Assembly: GCA_030435675.1 (NCBI GenBank)
Contig: CM059621.1
Span: forward strand, 2,728,001-2,792,000
Direction: 5' to 3'
Source of the DNA: Steinernema hermaphroditum
Lineage: Eukaryota; Nematoda; Chromadorea; Rhabditida; Steinernematidae
Length of the DNA: 64,000 nucleotides
In this document: one piece after another, positions 1-10,798 of the stretch
Layout: each line of letters begins with the position of its first letter
How positions within the stretch are numbered: the first letter of the stretch is position 1
Made by a program: the position numbers and the translations under genes
The notes under the pieces: generated by a model
The model's database searches: none
What the model saw: the letters and a program-made list of their open reading frames with translations, nothing else
What the model was told of the DNA's origin: nothing

Positions 1-1
1 C

Positions 2-115
2 CTCTTGTTGACTTGCCTCATATGGATTCCCGGAGTTATTCACGCCATCTATGTGATTTTCTTCGTCGACGACGGTCATCACCATCATCACCACTATCAT
101 AACGAACGCTGCTAA
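2..115 (+). CDS. Pmp3/UPF0057 family membrane peptide, C-terminal exon (partial)
   Basis: The open frame from base 2 to the TAA at 113-115 encodes a hydrophobic stretch with WIPGVIHAIYVI followed by an acidic and His-rich tail (VDDGHHHHHHY). The I-P-G-x-I-H-A-x-Y-V pattern is the second transmembrane helix signature of the Pmp3/UPF0057 proteolipids, small two-helix plasma-membrane proteins linked to membrane potential and salt tolerance in yeast. Nematodes carry several copies. The first helix and start lie left of the window, so the gene is partial. The six-His run is a tail feature common in eukaryotic members. The family call rests on one motif of about 15 residues. It is fairly specific, but no search was possible. 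Confidence 0.7.
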   Translation, partial: LLLTCLIWIPGVIHAIYVIFFVDDGHHHHHHYHNERC

Positions 116-902
116 TCGATAAGGATTATCAAACTGTCTGTGCGATGTACTTTGGGCCACTGTACATATCATGTGTAAAAGAAACACGATAAAATAGTGG
201 TGGAGTCGAGTTTTAAAGCACCTTCAAATATAAAAATGTATAAAGCTGAAGTAGGCTACTCTTCCGGGTTGATTACAAAGGCGTCACGAGGAATCCCATG
301 CAAGCATCTTAATGATTCACAGCGGTGTGTTTTCTACTATGAGGGTCTTCTCTGTGTAGTACAGAAGTGTTAGCTAAGTTAACAGCTGACGTTCAACGCA
401 GTTGCACATTCACATCGGAAAGAGGTAGTCTTTGCCTATCGCTCTCTTCTCGGCGCACAATTATGAAAGGCTGCCCTTGTCAAGGATTCACCATGGACAA
501 TACGTTATGCCATGTTGATATCCAACAATCAGCCTTTAATAGAAATAGCACTGAACTTTAGCAACCGCTGTTATTTCTACTAACTGACGTAACCACATCT
601 CTTTTCCATTAATCAAAAGTCAACTCTTTACGCAGAACGTGCCTGCTTTCGAGATTGGACGCACTTGTTTTAATGGAAAGCGCTGTTATCTAGTGTGTTA
701 GACGTTATCCAAAAAGGAAATGTGTAGGCCGGATGCGCAGGAGCGCGATATCGCACCGGAAAAACACCGCCTTCCCACAGGAACGCCCGCTAATACATCC
801 GTTAAACAGGAGTATATTGCGAACATCCTTTAGATTGTCTGAATATGATGCTTGTACTTGCCTTATGCTTGTTTTATCATAGTTAACAATAATTGATTTC
901 AG
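116..902. other. Intergenic, no supported gene
   Basis: A 64-codon open frame at 367-561 (+) has no recognisable motif, signal peptide or splice context and is not called. The region ends in an acceptor-like TTGATTTCAG at 893-902. Confidence 0.5.
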
Positions 903-1028
903 CTATCCATGGAATCGTACGACTATCTGCCGCTGACATCGTTTTGCATTACGCTGGGAGTCTCTGTAATGGCCGTCCTAGTTCTTGGCGTATTCGAAAT
1001 ATTCAGGTCCCAAGCTGCTAAAATCTAA
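903..1028 (+). CDS. Possible terminal exon with one transmembrane helix
   Basis: After a good acceptor (TTGATTTCAG ending at 902) there is an open frame with ATG at 909 and TAA at 1026-1028, giving 39 residues from the ATG. It holds a single predicted helix (ITLGVSVMAVLVLGVF) followed by a short basic tail (FRSQAAK). It may be a very small single-pass protein or the last exon of a gene whose upstream exons I could not identify. No family is recognised. Confidence 0.3.
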   Translation, partial: LSMESYDYLPLTSFCITLGVSVMAVLVLGVFEIFRSQAAKI

Positions 1029-1261
1029 TTGAAGTACGTTGATCTTGGCATTGCAATTATCGTATTACTTGTATCTTTTACGATTGAAGAAAACTTTTAT
1101 AAACTATGCCTACTATGTTGTTACATCGGTCAAAGTTGCACAGAAATGAGCCAATTTGTAAAAACGTCATAATCTGTACAGTATTCATGAACAGGAAACG
1201 AAAAAGTGCGACACTTTTTTTGCCTCGTTCTGTACTACATGCACTATTGCAATATGATCAA

Positions 1262-1350
1262 GTGCGCTCACTTGGCTGATTGGAAGGGTGTCTGCCTCTC
1301 AACCCGGATGTCCGGGGTTCAGTGCCGCCCGGTGTTGGTCCTTTTCGTGA
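1262..1350 (+). repeat. tRNA-derived SINE-like sequence (copy 1)
   Basis: An A-box-like TTGGCTGATTGG (1272-1283) and a B-box-like GGGGTTCAGTGCC (1314-1326) have tRNA-like spacing, and are followed by a GGTCCTTTT tail. The sequence cannot form a normal tRNA and shares its tail with the copy at 12.39-12.51 kb. It lies just beyond the stop codon of the minus-strand PGAP2-like gene. Confidence 0.45.
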
Positions 1351-1386
1351 GTTGACACCCGTACATGTTTATTACACATTTACAAG

Positions 1387-3114
1387 TTACTTGCTCTGTC
1401 TCACGGAAAATATCACTTTGTAGCGGATGTCTAGGAAGGCGCATCCATGATAGGCGATGTTGAGGAAAACGTCGATGTACTCGCATAGTGCGAAAACGTC
1501 ATATGCTGTAAAATATTTTCAGAATATGCAAGCGAAAACATAGGATGATTGGAATTAAAAACCTGTCCTTACCTGCTGTTATGCATCGCTTCCAATAGAG
1601 CAGAAAAGATAACACAAGTACAGGAACTAATACGGCATAGATTGAGGTAAATGTGATTTTAAGGTAGTATGATAAGCGGCCCTGGAAAATGAGAATATGT
1701 GGGTAAACTGTAGGCTGCACATACATATGGATTGAGATAGTACAATGAGTTCGCGTGGCACACCAGGTTGGAAACGAAGAACGCTATCCCAAAACATCCA
1801 AAAATATAAAAGCAAATAACGTGTATTCCTGGAATGTCCGCTTGGTGCATTGATCACAGAGCGGAGACCTTGACTTACTTCCGTTTTCGCGTTCCACGAT
1901 CGTGGACAGAGCGACCAGGAAAACAAGTTCGAGAACGCCGCAGACCAAATAGCAGTGACGTGATAATTCGTACAAGAGGGGAGAGCCGCACTTAACGCTT
2001 CGTAATCGCTGATATCGGTTGTCTGGAAAGAGAAGGCTAACTTGGGAGCATTAGATCTATATTACATCCCACGCCCAGTTCAACCAACCGCATAGGAACG
2101 TGGAAGAAAGTAAATAGCTGCCATAGCGTTCGTTCCAACGGCAGATTGATTATCCTCGAGAGGGATGGTAGAAGCGCTTTCTGAACGAAAATAAGATGTC
2201 TAAATTTGGGTAATGAGGTGTATTGTATATGTACTCCTTGTTCACTTGTATCTGCGACGATACAGCTAAGGAAGAAAATCCAGAAATTTCCGTAAACGAA
2301 TGATCTTTAAGACTGTAGACATCCAACAAGTGCCCCACAGTTCGAACGAAATTGTTGCAATACATATATTCTTTGGGTCACCCAAGTTTTTTATCAACAT
2401 GATCGAGCACCTTTTTTACAGACCAACAGTTTTTGTCCTAATTATGAGTTGTCCAAGGTGCAAGACAGTAACTTATACGATAATTCTAATCTCAGCAATG
2501 AATTGCTCTTTATTATGGATCGTAAATCCAAGAAACATATCACCTTAATCTATTGTAGTTTTCATCCATACTTCTAACATCCTCATTTACTGTGTTAGAC
2601 TATAAATGATGCTAACGCGGCTATCGGAGGCTATCAGGTGATATCGTGTTCGTAAAAATGTTTATGTCGTCAGAAGAAATGATACCCGCTTATGCAAAAA
2701 ACTCTCGGAAGATCTAGGATGAGATGAAATGTCACGTTAGCGAAGACTCCAGACACAAAAAGATGGAAGCACTGACTGCGAGAAGAAGTTAAGTGGTTAA
2801 ATATGAAGTTACATCGCTTAATGCAATTGATTTCACAGGGAAACTTGTAAATTCGTCGTCTCTTACTCCAAAACACAAAGAAAATGTCAAAACAAATTAG
2901 GTCTCACTCACTTCTTCATTGATTGATTGTTCCTATTAAGGAACGGTCCACTCTGGTTATAACTTACCCCACATATCCAATTATAATTAGATATCTTCTC
3001 ACGGTCGGTCAGCAACGCAAGCGAAATACAGGCTATCGCTCCAACGAGCGGAGGAATGAAGCCAATCAGAAAAATGGTCGTAGGCGAGAAGCGAAATAAC
3101 TCCTTTGATGACAT
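1387..3114 (-). CDS. PGAP2/FRAG1-DRAM/Sfk1 (CWH43-N) family multipass membrane protein
   Basis: Six exons on the minus strand: 3114-2968, 2180-2066, 2022-1879, 1828-1725, 1681-1573 and 1505-1387 (stop TAA 1389-1387). All junctions are GT-AG and in phase, giving 245 residues. The first exon holds a helix ending in SLALLTDREKISNYNWICG. Exon 2 has the motifs PSLSRIINLPLER and FHVPMRLVELGVGY. Exon 4 has IHVICFYIFGCFGI, and exon 6 has EYIDVFLN followed by YHGCAFLDIRY. This motif order and the six-helix layout match the FRAG1/PGAP2, DRAM and Sfk1 family (PF10277-type), whose members act in the ER/Golgi on GPI-anchor lipid remodelling (PGAP2) or in lysosomal autophagy (DRAM). I favour the PGAP2/FRAG1 side because of the FHVPxR and EYxxV...FHG motifs. 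Intron 1 is 787 nt and the others are 43-67 nt. No break is visible. Confidence 0.85.
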
Positions 3115-3732
3115 CTGCTTTATCTGCGCAACACTTTTTACATAGTGGATCAGGAATTAGGGGTGCGGTCAAGGCGTGGAAAAAGGTAGGTCGACAATGC
3201 CTTCGCCGATAAGTTTTAAATTACACCTAAAAGGAAGCTGGGCGGCAGATGCACGCGAATTACGAAAACAAGAAATCTTCGCGAATTGTCTGCTGCCCTA
3301 GAACGGGAATGACGGTCAGTGAAAAGTCAATTAACCACAAAGAGGGCTGGTCATTGTGGATACAGCAATTTAGTCAACGGCGGTGGATAATCCCAATTCC
3401 GGATGGTGTGAACGTTTCATAAATCTCGTTTCGGGTTTTAACGTTTCTCCGATAACCATCTGCCCTCTCGACGATCGGATCTGTTCAGGATCTTGTTGCA
3501 TTTTGATGTAATTTTGACATTTGACAAGAAACACGTTGGGGATTTTCACTGCTCAGATGTTCTTCTATAGATTTAATCCATAATCGCATATTGATTGGAA
3601 TCTACAGTGTACGATGAGCAAGACTCCTGTGCTATTTCACCAGACAAGAACACATTACATTCACAGCTACATATTGGGACGTGTCACGGAAACTGACGGA
3701 TGATTTCCGTGAATTCTTACTGGCCACATATA
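3115..3732. other. Intergenic, nothing recognised
   Basis: About 600 bases between the minus-strand PGAP2-like gene start and the mariner-like element. I see no coding signal. The bases just upstream of 3114 would hold the promoter of that gene. Confidence 0.5.
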
Positions 3733-5057
3733 CAGGGTGGCGCATAAATACTGTAAGTGGGTCAAACTTTTCAATTTGTCCTGCTTTTTCGGCATTTTAT
3801 ACCACTTCTGTTGTTATATTCGTGTTCCTCGTTCTTTTTTGATCTAGGATTACTGTTTCCCCTGTTATTTTTCTCCTTGCCCCTTCGACAAAATGGTGTC
3901 CCAAAATGACCGTTTTGCTACCATCGCTGATTAAAAGTGTGGAATGCCGATTCCGGAAATTGAAAAGTTAAGGAAATTCCATTTTTTTCAAGTCCAGAGT
4001 TTTGTCGAACACTTTCAAGAGACAGGAGGAATCACTGTTTGCCAAATAAGTGGAAGACCGAGAACAGTCCAAAACAGCAAGGACCACAGAAGCCATTTGG
4101 AACAAGATCAAGCAGAATCTGGTCATATCCATAAGAAAACTGGTCGAATAACAGGGAGTCATTGAGGGATCGCAGAGAAAATTTGTGAAAAGAAAATCGC
4201 GGACTCGACTCCTACAAGATGACATACAGCTAGCTCTTGGACGATCAAAATGAAAGCCGTAAGACAGGACAAGTGTCGGAAGATAAAGGTCGAAGTCCGC
4301 GGAGGGAGCATCCAGAAAATCCTGTTCTCGGATGGGAAGATTTTCATCGTTGATCCGGTGCGAAACACCCGGGATCACTGTGAACGTCTTCCGAAAGGCT
4401 CTCCCCGCAACGTCACCATCGAAAAGAGCCATTTCCCAAAGTCCATCATGGTTTGGGCCGGGGTTTCTGGACTTGGGAACGTAGAGCTCGTTTTCTTCGA
4501 CGCCAATGAAAAAAAAAGTGACCTGCCATGGCGAGAACTGCCGAAACCTGGTTCTGAACGGCGTGGTGAAATCCTGGGCCCTAGATCTGTCCCTCAACAC
4601 CGCATGGACGTTTCAGCAGGACTGGACGCCTGGCCATGGAGTCAAGAATACCCTTGTCTCGTCACAGCCAACCATGTGAAGGAAGGATGTTGGGTCAAGA
4701 GGAAAGATATTTGGCTGCGGAACTCTCCGGTCCTCAACCCTCTCGACTTCGCTGTTTGGTCAGTCCTAGAGACAAACGTATGCGCTACAAGCCACGATAG
4801 TGTGAATTCCCTGGAGCGCTCTCTGAAGACCGCTTGGAAGGAAATCATGCCAAAAGTCACCGCGGGAATCCTGAAGAATTTCCAGAATCGTCTGAACGCC
4901 TTAATCAAACTGTCAAGGAGGGCATTTCGAACAGAGTTCAAGTATGTTGTACAGAATTTCCTCGCCAATCTTACAGTTATAAATTCATTTTGTTTCCTTG
5001 TCGTAAATGAAAAGTTATGAGCAGTTTTTCCACTTACAGTATTTATGCGCCACCCTG
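3733..5057 (+). mobile_element. Mariner/Tc1-superfamily transposon, full-length but inactive
   Basis: The element begins CAGGGTGGCGCATAAATACT at 3733. The same sequence is inverted at 5030-5057, so the terminal inverted repeats match perfectly for 28 bp. TA dinucleotides flank both ends (3731-3732 and 5058-5059), as expected for the TA target duplication of this superfamily. The 1.325 kb length is typical of mariners. The interior holds a broken transposase on the plus strand. Perfect end repeats alongside a ruined gene suggest either recent death or mobilisation in trans. Confidence 0.88.
3944..5020 (+). pseudogene. Mariner/maT-like transposase remnant
   Basis: The coding trace is split over several frames. 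3944-4165 holds the N-terminal DNA-binding part with a GRPRT box. 4250-5020 holds the DDE catalytic part, including ILFSDGKIF (first Asp region) and KSIMVWAGVSGLG. The second catalytic block, FQQDWTPGHG, lies in a different frame near 4610-4640, which shows at least two frameshifts around it. The third block reads SPVLNPLDFAVW where the family has SPDLNP, so the last catalytic Asp is replaced by Val. Frameshifts plus loss of a catalytic residue make this a pseudogene. The minus-strand open frame over 3968-4600 is an antisense shadow. Confidence 0.85.
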
Positions 5058-5059
5058 TA

Positions 5060-5567
5060 TTTTGTCCAAGGTTTCCAGGTCAAGGATCGCCAAGTGCTTG
5101 TGAAGGGCATAACGTGGCATAACCTTCGAATATGTGCATGGTCGATGATTCATTGCGAACATTCATGATCTGTGTTGCTCATTTTCTTTCATCTATATGG
5201 CAGGTGTGTTTCTAAGATCTTTGTGTACAGATGTTAAGAGGCGAAACAATGGCAACCTTCAGTTCTTAAATTCACCATGGTGATCATATAATATCATAAT
5301 TTTATTACTCACTGCTCATGAATAATAAGCTGAGCGATGCGATCTGGACAAAAGAGGTGTCAATACAATATATAGGTGCTGTTTCCGCTGTTCCTTTTCC
5401 ATATCTGACAACTGAGCCGGTTCCATTCAATGTAATTACTCTTGTTTTCGAAGCTTTAAAACATTGCTATTGCTGCTAATTAGAAGATCACGCTCCGTTA
5501 GCTCACAAGCCGCTCGTTTGGTTCTTCCTCGGCAATACAGCCGGTTCTGACGGTGTATCTCATTATC
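5060..5567. other. Intergenic, nothing recognised
   Basis: About 500 bases between the mariner-like element and the receptor pseudogene. No coding signal, repeat or RNA gene is recognised. Confidence 0.45.
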
Positions 5568-6521
5568 ATGGACTACTATTGGACTCATATCTATCACCGG
5601 GTACTCGATGCAACTGCTGCACTCAGCATTTCCATAAAAATTCTCTGTCTGTACACGATTATTTTTCGATCTCCCAAAAACATGGGATACACTTCGTAGT
5701 TTCTCCTTAACGAAATCCTATGGAACCTTGCCGGCAATCTTATTCTAACATTTGTTCATCCATCACCTGCAATGCCAGCACTCTGCTTTCGTCTCGAGGG
5801 CATAATGAGCCATCTCTTAGTAAGTGAAGAGCATCGACAGCTGTACTTCTCCGCTGCGGTACTGACATTTCTGAACTTTTCTATTGGAATTGCCACTACT
5901 ATCCAATTTCGTTACTATACACTATGCACATTCAAAAGCAAGATCGCCAGTATCCCCAAATTATGGGGCTATGTGTATTGTGCTTTTCTTCACATCAGCA
6001 CATCAATATTATTTTGTTATCTTTTTTATAAATGGTGGATTCCCGTGGAAGATTACCCAGATGAAGAACTTCCCAACTACCTTGGAGACATTTTCTGTTA
6101 TCGACCGAGGGGATCTGAAATGATCGCAACACTTTGTTTTATGTTTATTGTTGAATTTGTAGTGGTAATGCTATGGCTCGTGTTTACAGCACTTTCTTTT
6201 TACGAATTAAAAAAGCAGGAGGTTCACTTAGATACGAAAACTTTGGCAATGCAGCGGATTGTATTAAGAAACTTGGTCATCCTGACCGTAGTTCCCTTTG
6301 TGCAAGGAGGTCTCCCACTTTTTGTTGCTGTAATTTTCATATACAATGGTCACCTGCCGTATGCTTCTGAGGTTGTGTCCATTTGTATTGTGAGTATATT
6401 GAATTTGGGTGCAACCTATGGTGTTACAATGCTGATTGTTTTTAAGCCATATCGAAAAGCCATCATTGAGATTTTTCGTACCCCGAACGTTGTTAAAGTC
6501 ATCTGTTATGGAAAGTCATAA
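5568..6521 (+). pseudogene. 7TM chemoreceptor (Str superfamily, Srh/Sri-like), one in-frame stop
   Basis: A single frame runs from ATG 5568 to TAA 6521 (318 codons including the stops), interrupted only by TAG at 5697-5699 (codon 44). Upstream of the stop is a first helix with SPKNMGYTS, and downstream comes FLLNEILWNL. That is the usual junction between helix 1 and helix 2 in Srh/Sri receptors. The rest carries PALCFRLEGIM, multiple hydrophobic helices and a C-terminal FKPYRKAI box. Length and layout fit a chemoreceptor of the Srh/Sri/Str group expressed in sensory neurons, but the Srh versus Sri assignment is uncertain. No splice sites around codon 44 remove the TAG. It is either a very young pseudogene, a strain-specific null allele or a sequencing error. 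The product from the internal ATG at 5772 would lack the first helices. Confidence 0.75.
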
Positions 6522-6984
6522 CTTTGTGTGCAATATAAAGAACCAGTGCTGAATAAAGAATACATGCCGTGTAATATGAGGTCAGATGTGTCAGAGGATG
6601 ATATCCCTTGCTGTCTGCATCCAACTTCATTGCTGAGGTGGATTTTGCACAAGTTGCTAAATCTTGGTAACTAACTTTGTCGCTGACAGTTCGAGCGTCC
6701 AATACCTACTCAGCTTCCGGGTCTAACGGCATTACAGATCCGAGAACCTATCACATTTTCCTGCTCACTGACAACTGCCGAGACCCACATGGCATTCATC
6801 TAGGTGAGCTTCTCCACTAGACCGACCGCACACTTGTATTATATCTACAGATATCTGCCACACAAGAAATACAATCTTCAAATCCAGAACCAGAAACGTC
6901 TAAGTTTTTTTTGACTTACAACTTGTCATTAAAAATCAGTGTTTGAAATAATCTATGCACTTCAATAGTTGACTATAGCTTCAT
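6522..6984. other. Intergenic, nothing recognised
   Basis: Spacer between the convergent receptor pseudogene (+) and the Srx gene (-). It would hold both 3' UTRs. No other feature is seen. Confidence 0.5.
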
Positions 6985-8255
6985 CTATGTCAAAGTGGGT
7001 AACGGCCGCATTCCCGTAAAATTTGGCGCAACAGTTGTGTCTCGTGGGAATACACTAGTTTTCATGGTAGTATACTTCGTACGAACCAATATGCGAACTT
7101 CAGGATTGGCGACAACCAGTCCGAATCTGAAACATCTCCTGTTCTCCAGTTTCACTTTTTTAGGCAGAGCGTACGAGTTAGAGAAGTGTAGAAAGATGGT
7201 CCAGTTGAACGTGAACGCCTGGATGAAAACGGTCTCCTCACTATGGCTGTTGTTCACTACGACGATGAGAATAGCAGCCGAAACCATCGTGATGTTTTGG
7301 ACAAACGTCTAAAACTCGCCTCTGCATCTCAGAGACAATTCATAGATACCTGAGCGAAGAATCTCACGTCTCGATTGAAATTTCTGTTGGCGTTGCTAAT
7401 TTTCAGAACCTGAAAACATAATCAGTCGACTTTTAGGCTCACATGACCACCTTCTTGATGTATACAATCTTTGACAAAGTGAACAGATCAAGCACAAAGG
7501 CCGGGCCACACACGATGACGAGACAATAGAAGTTAACATATGTGCCAACACGGGATATCTTATACGGTGTGTCGGGAGAACACTTTATGTAGACAAACTC
7601 GTACATGGTGGGGCTGTAGCCAATCAGGTTACATGGAAAAACTGAAACAAGCATGGTCCGATTTTGGTGGTATTCGGACTAAAGGTCCACTTACTATAAT
7701 AGCACATGGCCATTCCAAAGCAGAACACGCATGTGAAGATGATCGCCATAATACACACCTTCTTCGTAAAAATGCGGCCACAATAGAAGGGAAGCCACAC
7801 GGCTGTGAATCGATTGAACGACAGACATTGATGCATCATGCAGGACTCAACTATGAAATAGAACCCGACCGAATATGCTGCTATCCCAACGGGTACTGGA
7901 ATGTTGTTCGGTTGCCTACGAAACCATTTTTCAATTACTATTGTTCTAGCCTGTGCTTACAGTAAGGTAACCGTTGTGGAGTAGAACAAGTGTATCGAGT
8001 TGTGGACAACCTCACCAAGCGTCCTCGATGCCCAAAACCATCCAAACGCATTGTGAAATATGTCCATGTTCTTGATTAGGTACAGATTGATAATGCCAAA
8101 CGATACCGCCGAGATTGACACCTGGAAGGAGGATTTATGGAATGTGTTATAGTGGACCATACCACAAATGTGATGAAGCCGATGAAGATGTCTTGCACAG
8201 TTGGATAGCCTCGGCCTTGAAGCTCGCTTCCATAGACAAAACTGCTGTTGTCCAT
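6985..8255 (-). CDS. Srx-family 7TM chemoreceptor (gene A)
   Basis: Seven exons: 8255-8163, 8121-7961, 7915-7695, 7641-7451, 7409-7350, 7308-7175 and 7126-6985. All are in phase, giving 333 residues. Family marks are an extracellular start with YGSELQG, FHNAFGWFWASRTLGE (the conserved NAFG segment of Srx helix 2), a helix-3 block ending in HQCLSFNRFTAVWLPFYC, the Srx hallmark GYSPTMYEFVYI(K)C, then RDVRFFAQ and QNITMVSAA, and a final helix ending in NPEVR. Members are G-protein-coupled chemosensory receptors. The gene has one intron (7450-7410, donor GTGGTC) that its paralogue at 17.4-18.7 kb lacks. Everything else is collinear and both coding regions are 1002 bases. No lesions are seen, so it is probably functional. 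Confidence 0.85.
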
Positions 8256-9513
8256 CGTCGTAACCTGAAATAGCAACATCTATTATATTTTTCTCTAATC
8301 TGAGACATGGTAATTGAATTGTCGACTAATGTAGCAATCTCCTCCTTTCTATTTATGACCATATACGGTGTTCAGAAGTCGGTCAGGGCAACGATATTTA
8401 TACAAAATCTCTACAGAGATGACAACTAACAGAGAGCTGGATCGTCTTTTAGAAAATGAAGCGAGCCATGTACACTGAATAAGGAAGCGTGTACAAAGCA
8501 AGACGTGTTTTCATGTACTTGCATGATATTATTTTAAGCTGATTTCGAAAATGTTGCTTACGACAAGCTTATGGTTATGACTTACGTCGGAACGCAGCGG
8601 TCGCAAACCAACCGAACCGTAAAACGAATAATTCCGCATCGTGGAAGGTATATAACGAGAAAACGTATTGCGATAACGCAATAATTTGGAATAGTCAAAG
8701 TTGCTACCATCTTCATGAGTTCAGTCCGAATGACTGACCATGGGCACTGTATAAACTTGTGGTTTGCAACTATTTTGCGTGTTAGTAGACGGTTCTTATC
8801 AGCAATTCATTTTGTCGCCCATACATGAAAGGGGGCAGCCATTACACGGACTTGCGCCATCAAGTTTTTACACCGCTGTCGAACAGTTTAACCGCGTACA
8901 TGCATCAACTTCTTCATGTGAGCTTCCAAGGGTTTCTACTCGTGTCGCGGTGGCGAGCTTAGTTCTCAGTTGCTCTTTGTTCTAGTTGGCCTGAAGATAA
9001 ACCTCGTGACAATTCTGAGTTTTCTGAATTCAAGAGAGAGTTGGGATTCTGAAGTCGGATGCCAAAGTCGACGAGTGCCACGCCGGGAATGAATGCCGCT
9101 GCGAGAGACATCCTCTGTTTGGCTAGACATCTTTAAAACATCGCAACGTAACTTTTGAAATTTGTCATTTTGTAAATGATGTCTTCTGCTTTGTTATTGA
9201 TGTCTTATGTCGTACCGCCGAGACGGGTTTCTTTTCGTTGGCAAACCTAATGAGCTTATCTGCTGACTAACGAAGGTGTTGAACGAAGGTATCAACGAAA
9301 TTATGAAGGTGTTGACCATATGAGCATTGAACAGCTTAATGGCAAATAGAATTTTACGCAGCCGTTCCCGATTTCATCAAAGATGTTTATAGTGGAAAGC
9401 ACAAGGAGTCCAATTCCGTATCCGCATAAACATTTTATTCACAAATACGCATCAGCTAATATTAGAATTGTTATGCACGCCCAAATATTAACGATCTGTG
9501 GTCGTTTCTATCA
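8256..9513. other. Intergenic, no supported gene
   Basis: Upstream region of the minus-strand Srx gene and downstream of the small two-TM gene. Open frames here (for example 8764-8985) have no motif or splice support. Confidence 0.45.
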
Positions 9514-10348
9514 CTACAACAGTAACGATGTCGAATATGAGTCAGAGTAAGTGAGAAACACTCTTTGATGAAGAGCATCGTCAAGCGGCGGATTGTTCCT
9601 GTTCCGACGGCGCTCTATGAGCAGCCAGCAGAGAAATAAGATTCCCACAACGAGAAGCACGACGATGGCAAACGAGAAGAGAAAAATGAAGATCATTTCC
9701 GACTTGTCATCTGAAATTCATGTCATGTGACGATTTAAGTTAGTTTAAGTTTACCTTTGGTCGTAACGGGATCCAGGTATAGAATATACATGTCCAGACA
9801 GCAGACGATAGCAACCGACAAACAGGCTAAGACGTCGATCTTCAGCAGTGCTTGAACGGCTTTCGTTAGCAGACGTGTTTTCCCACGCGGAAATGGAATT
9901 ACACATGTGTACACAATGTCGCGTGTTTTGACTTCTCGATGAGGGTTTAGGCAAATGTAACTGGGCACATTCTTGTTCCTTTTAAGAGGTAGTTAGGGGT
10001 GGAGAGCATGAAAACAAGGCGCTTAAACCCCTTTGGATAAATTTCAAGCTAACTTAACTGAACGGAAAAGTGGTTCTTAAATTTATCGAGGATAAGCGCA
10101 CATCAAAAATGTTTTCCACTTAAAAAGAGATCTGAAGAGGATTGTTTTCAAAGGGCCACAGGCTTTGAATATTGAATAAGAGCGTCTGGCTGTGACAAGT
10201 TTACGAAGACGTCCCAGGGAAGTGTGAAAATGTACTTGTAGGACCCCTCTTCCCGCCGCTGATTTAATGCTGTTGCTTCGTGTCTGGTGCAGTGCAAGAG
10301 TAAAGACAATGTTATGATGGTGACAGCGTTGAGACTGAAAACACGCAT
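9514..10348 (-). CDS. Probable small membrane protein with signal peptide, family unknown
   Basis: Proposed exons are 10348-10236, 9978-9755 and 9710-9514, in phase, 177 residues. The ATG at 10348-10346 opens a signal-peptide-like stretch (VTIITLSLLLHC). Exon 2 has a hydrophobic segment (LACLSVAIVCCLDMYILYL). Exon 3 begins with a strong helix (FLFSFAIVVLLVVGILFLCW) followed by a basic RRRNRN stop-transfer stretch and a short cytoplasmic tail. The exon 2-3 junction (GTAAAC...TTTCAG, 44 nt) is well supported. The exon 1-2 junction (donor GTACAT, 257 nt intron, acceptor TTAAAAG) was chosen only because its phase fits. An alternative is that exon 1 belongs elsewhere. I do not recognise the family. 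Confidence 0.45.
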
Positions 10349-10798
10349 AGTGCCTTATAAGTGACTCAAAGAGACGCTCATCAGTAAAACTCTTCATTGT
10401 TAGCCCTCCACTTATATCGCAGGACATGGGCATCAAGCGGAAGTGGTACGAAAATATCCTAAGTTATAGTGCAAAAGCCGTTTACACTTTAGCAAATGAG
10501 GCTAATTGGAGCTGTTGTGCTTTCGGCCTCTTCTGAATGGGATGACCCGTTCTTAACAGGGGTAGTTTCTGCTAACTTTGGCCCAGGTATATGAGAGCGC
10601 TGATGTCACCAGCCGATCAGGTTCATACATCAGTAAACTGACACAAATTCGCGACGATCGCCGCGCGCCTGATCGCATAGTATTCCGTCTAATCATCGCT
10701 CTACTTTACCTATGTAAACAAAACGGTTTTCGACAATTGATCACCACCTGTGATACCTATCTTTTCCGAAGAAAGACCCGAGTTCTATTCAACATCTT
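10349..10798. other. Intergenic between divergent genes
   Basis: Holds the promoters of the minus-strand small membrane gene and the plus-strand mucin-like gene. No clear TATA element or other motif is recognised. Confidence 0.4.

Noticed and set aside
3968..4600. 210-codon minus-strand frame
   Set aside because: Antisense to the transposase remnant; no motif of its own.
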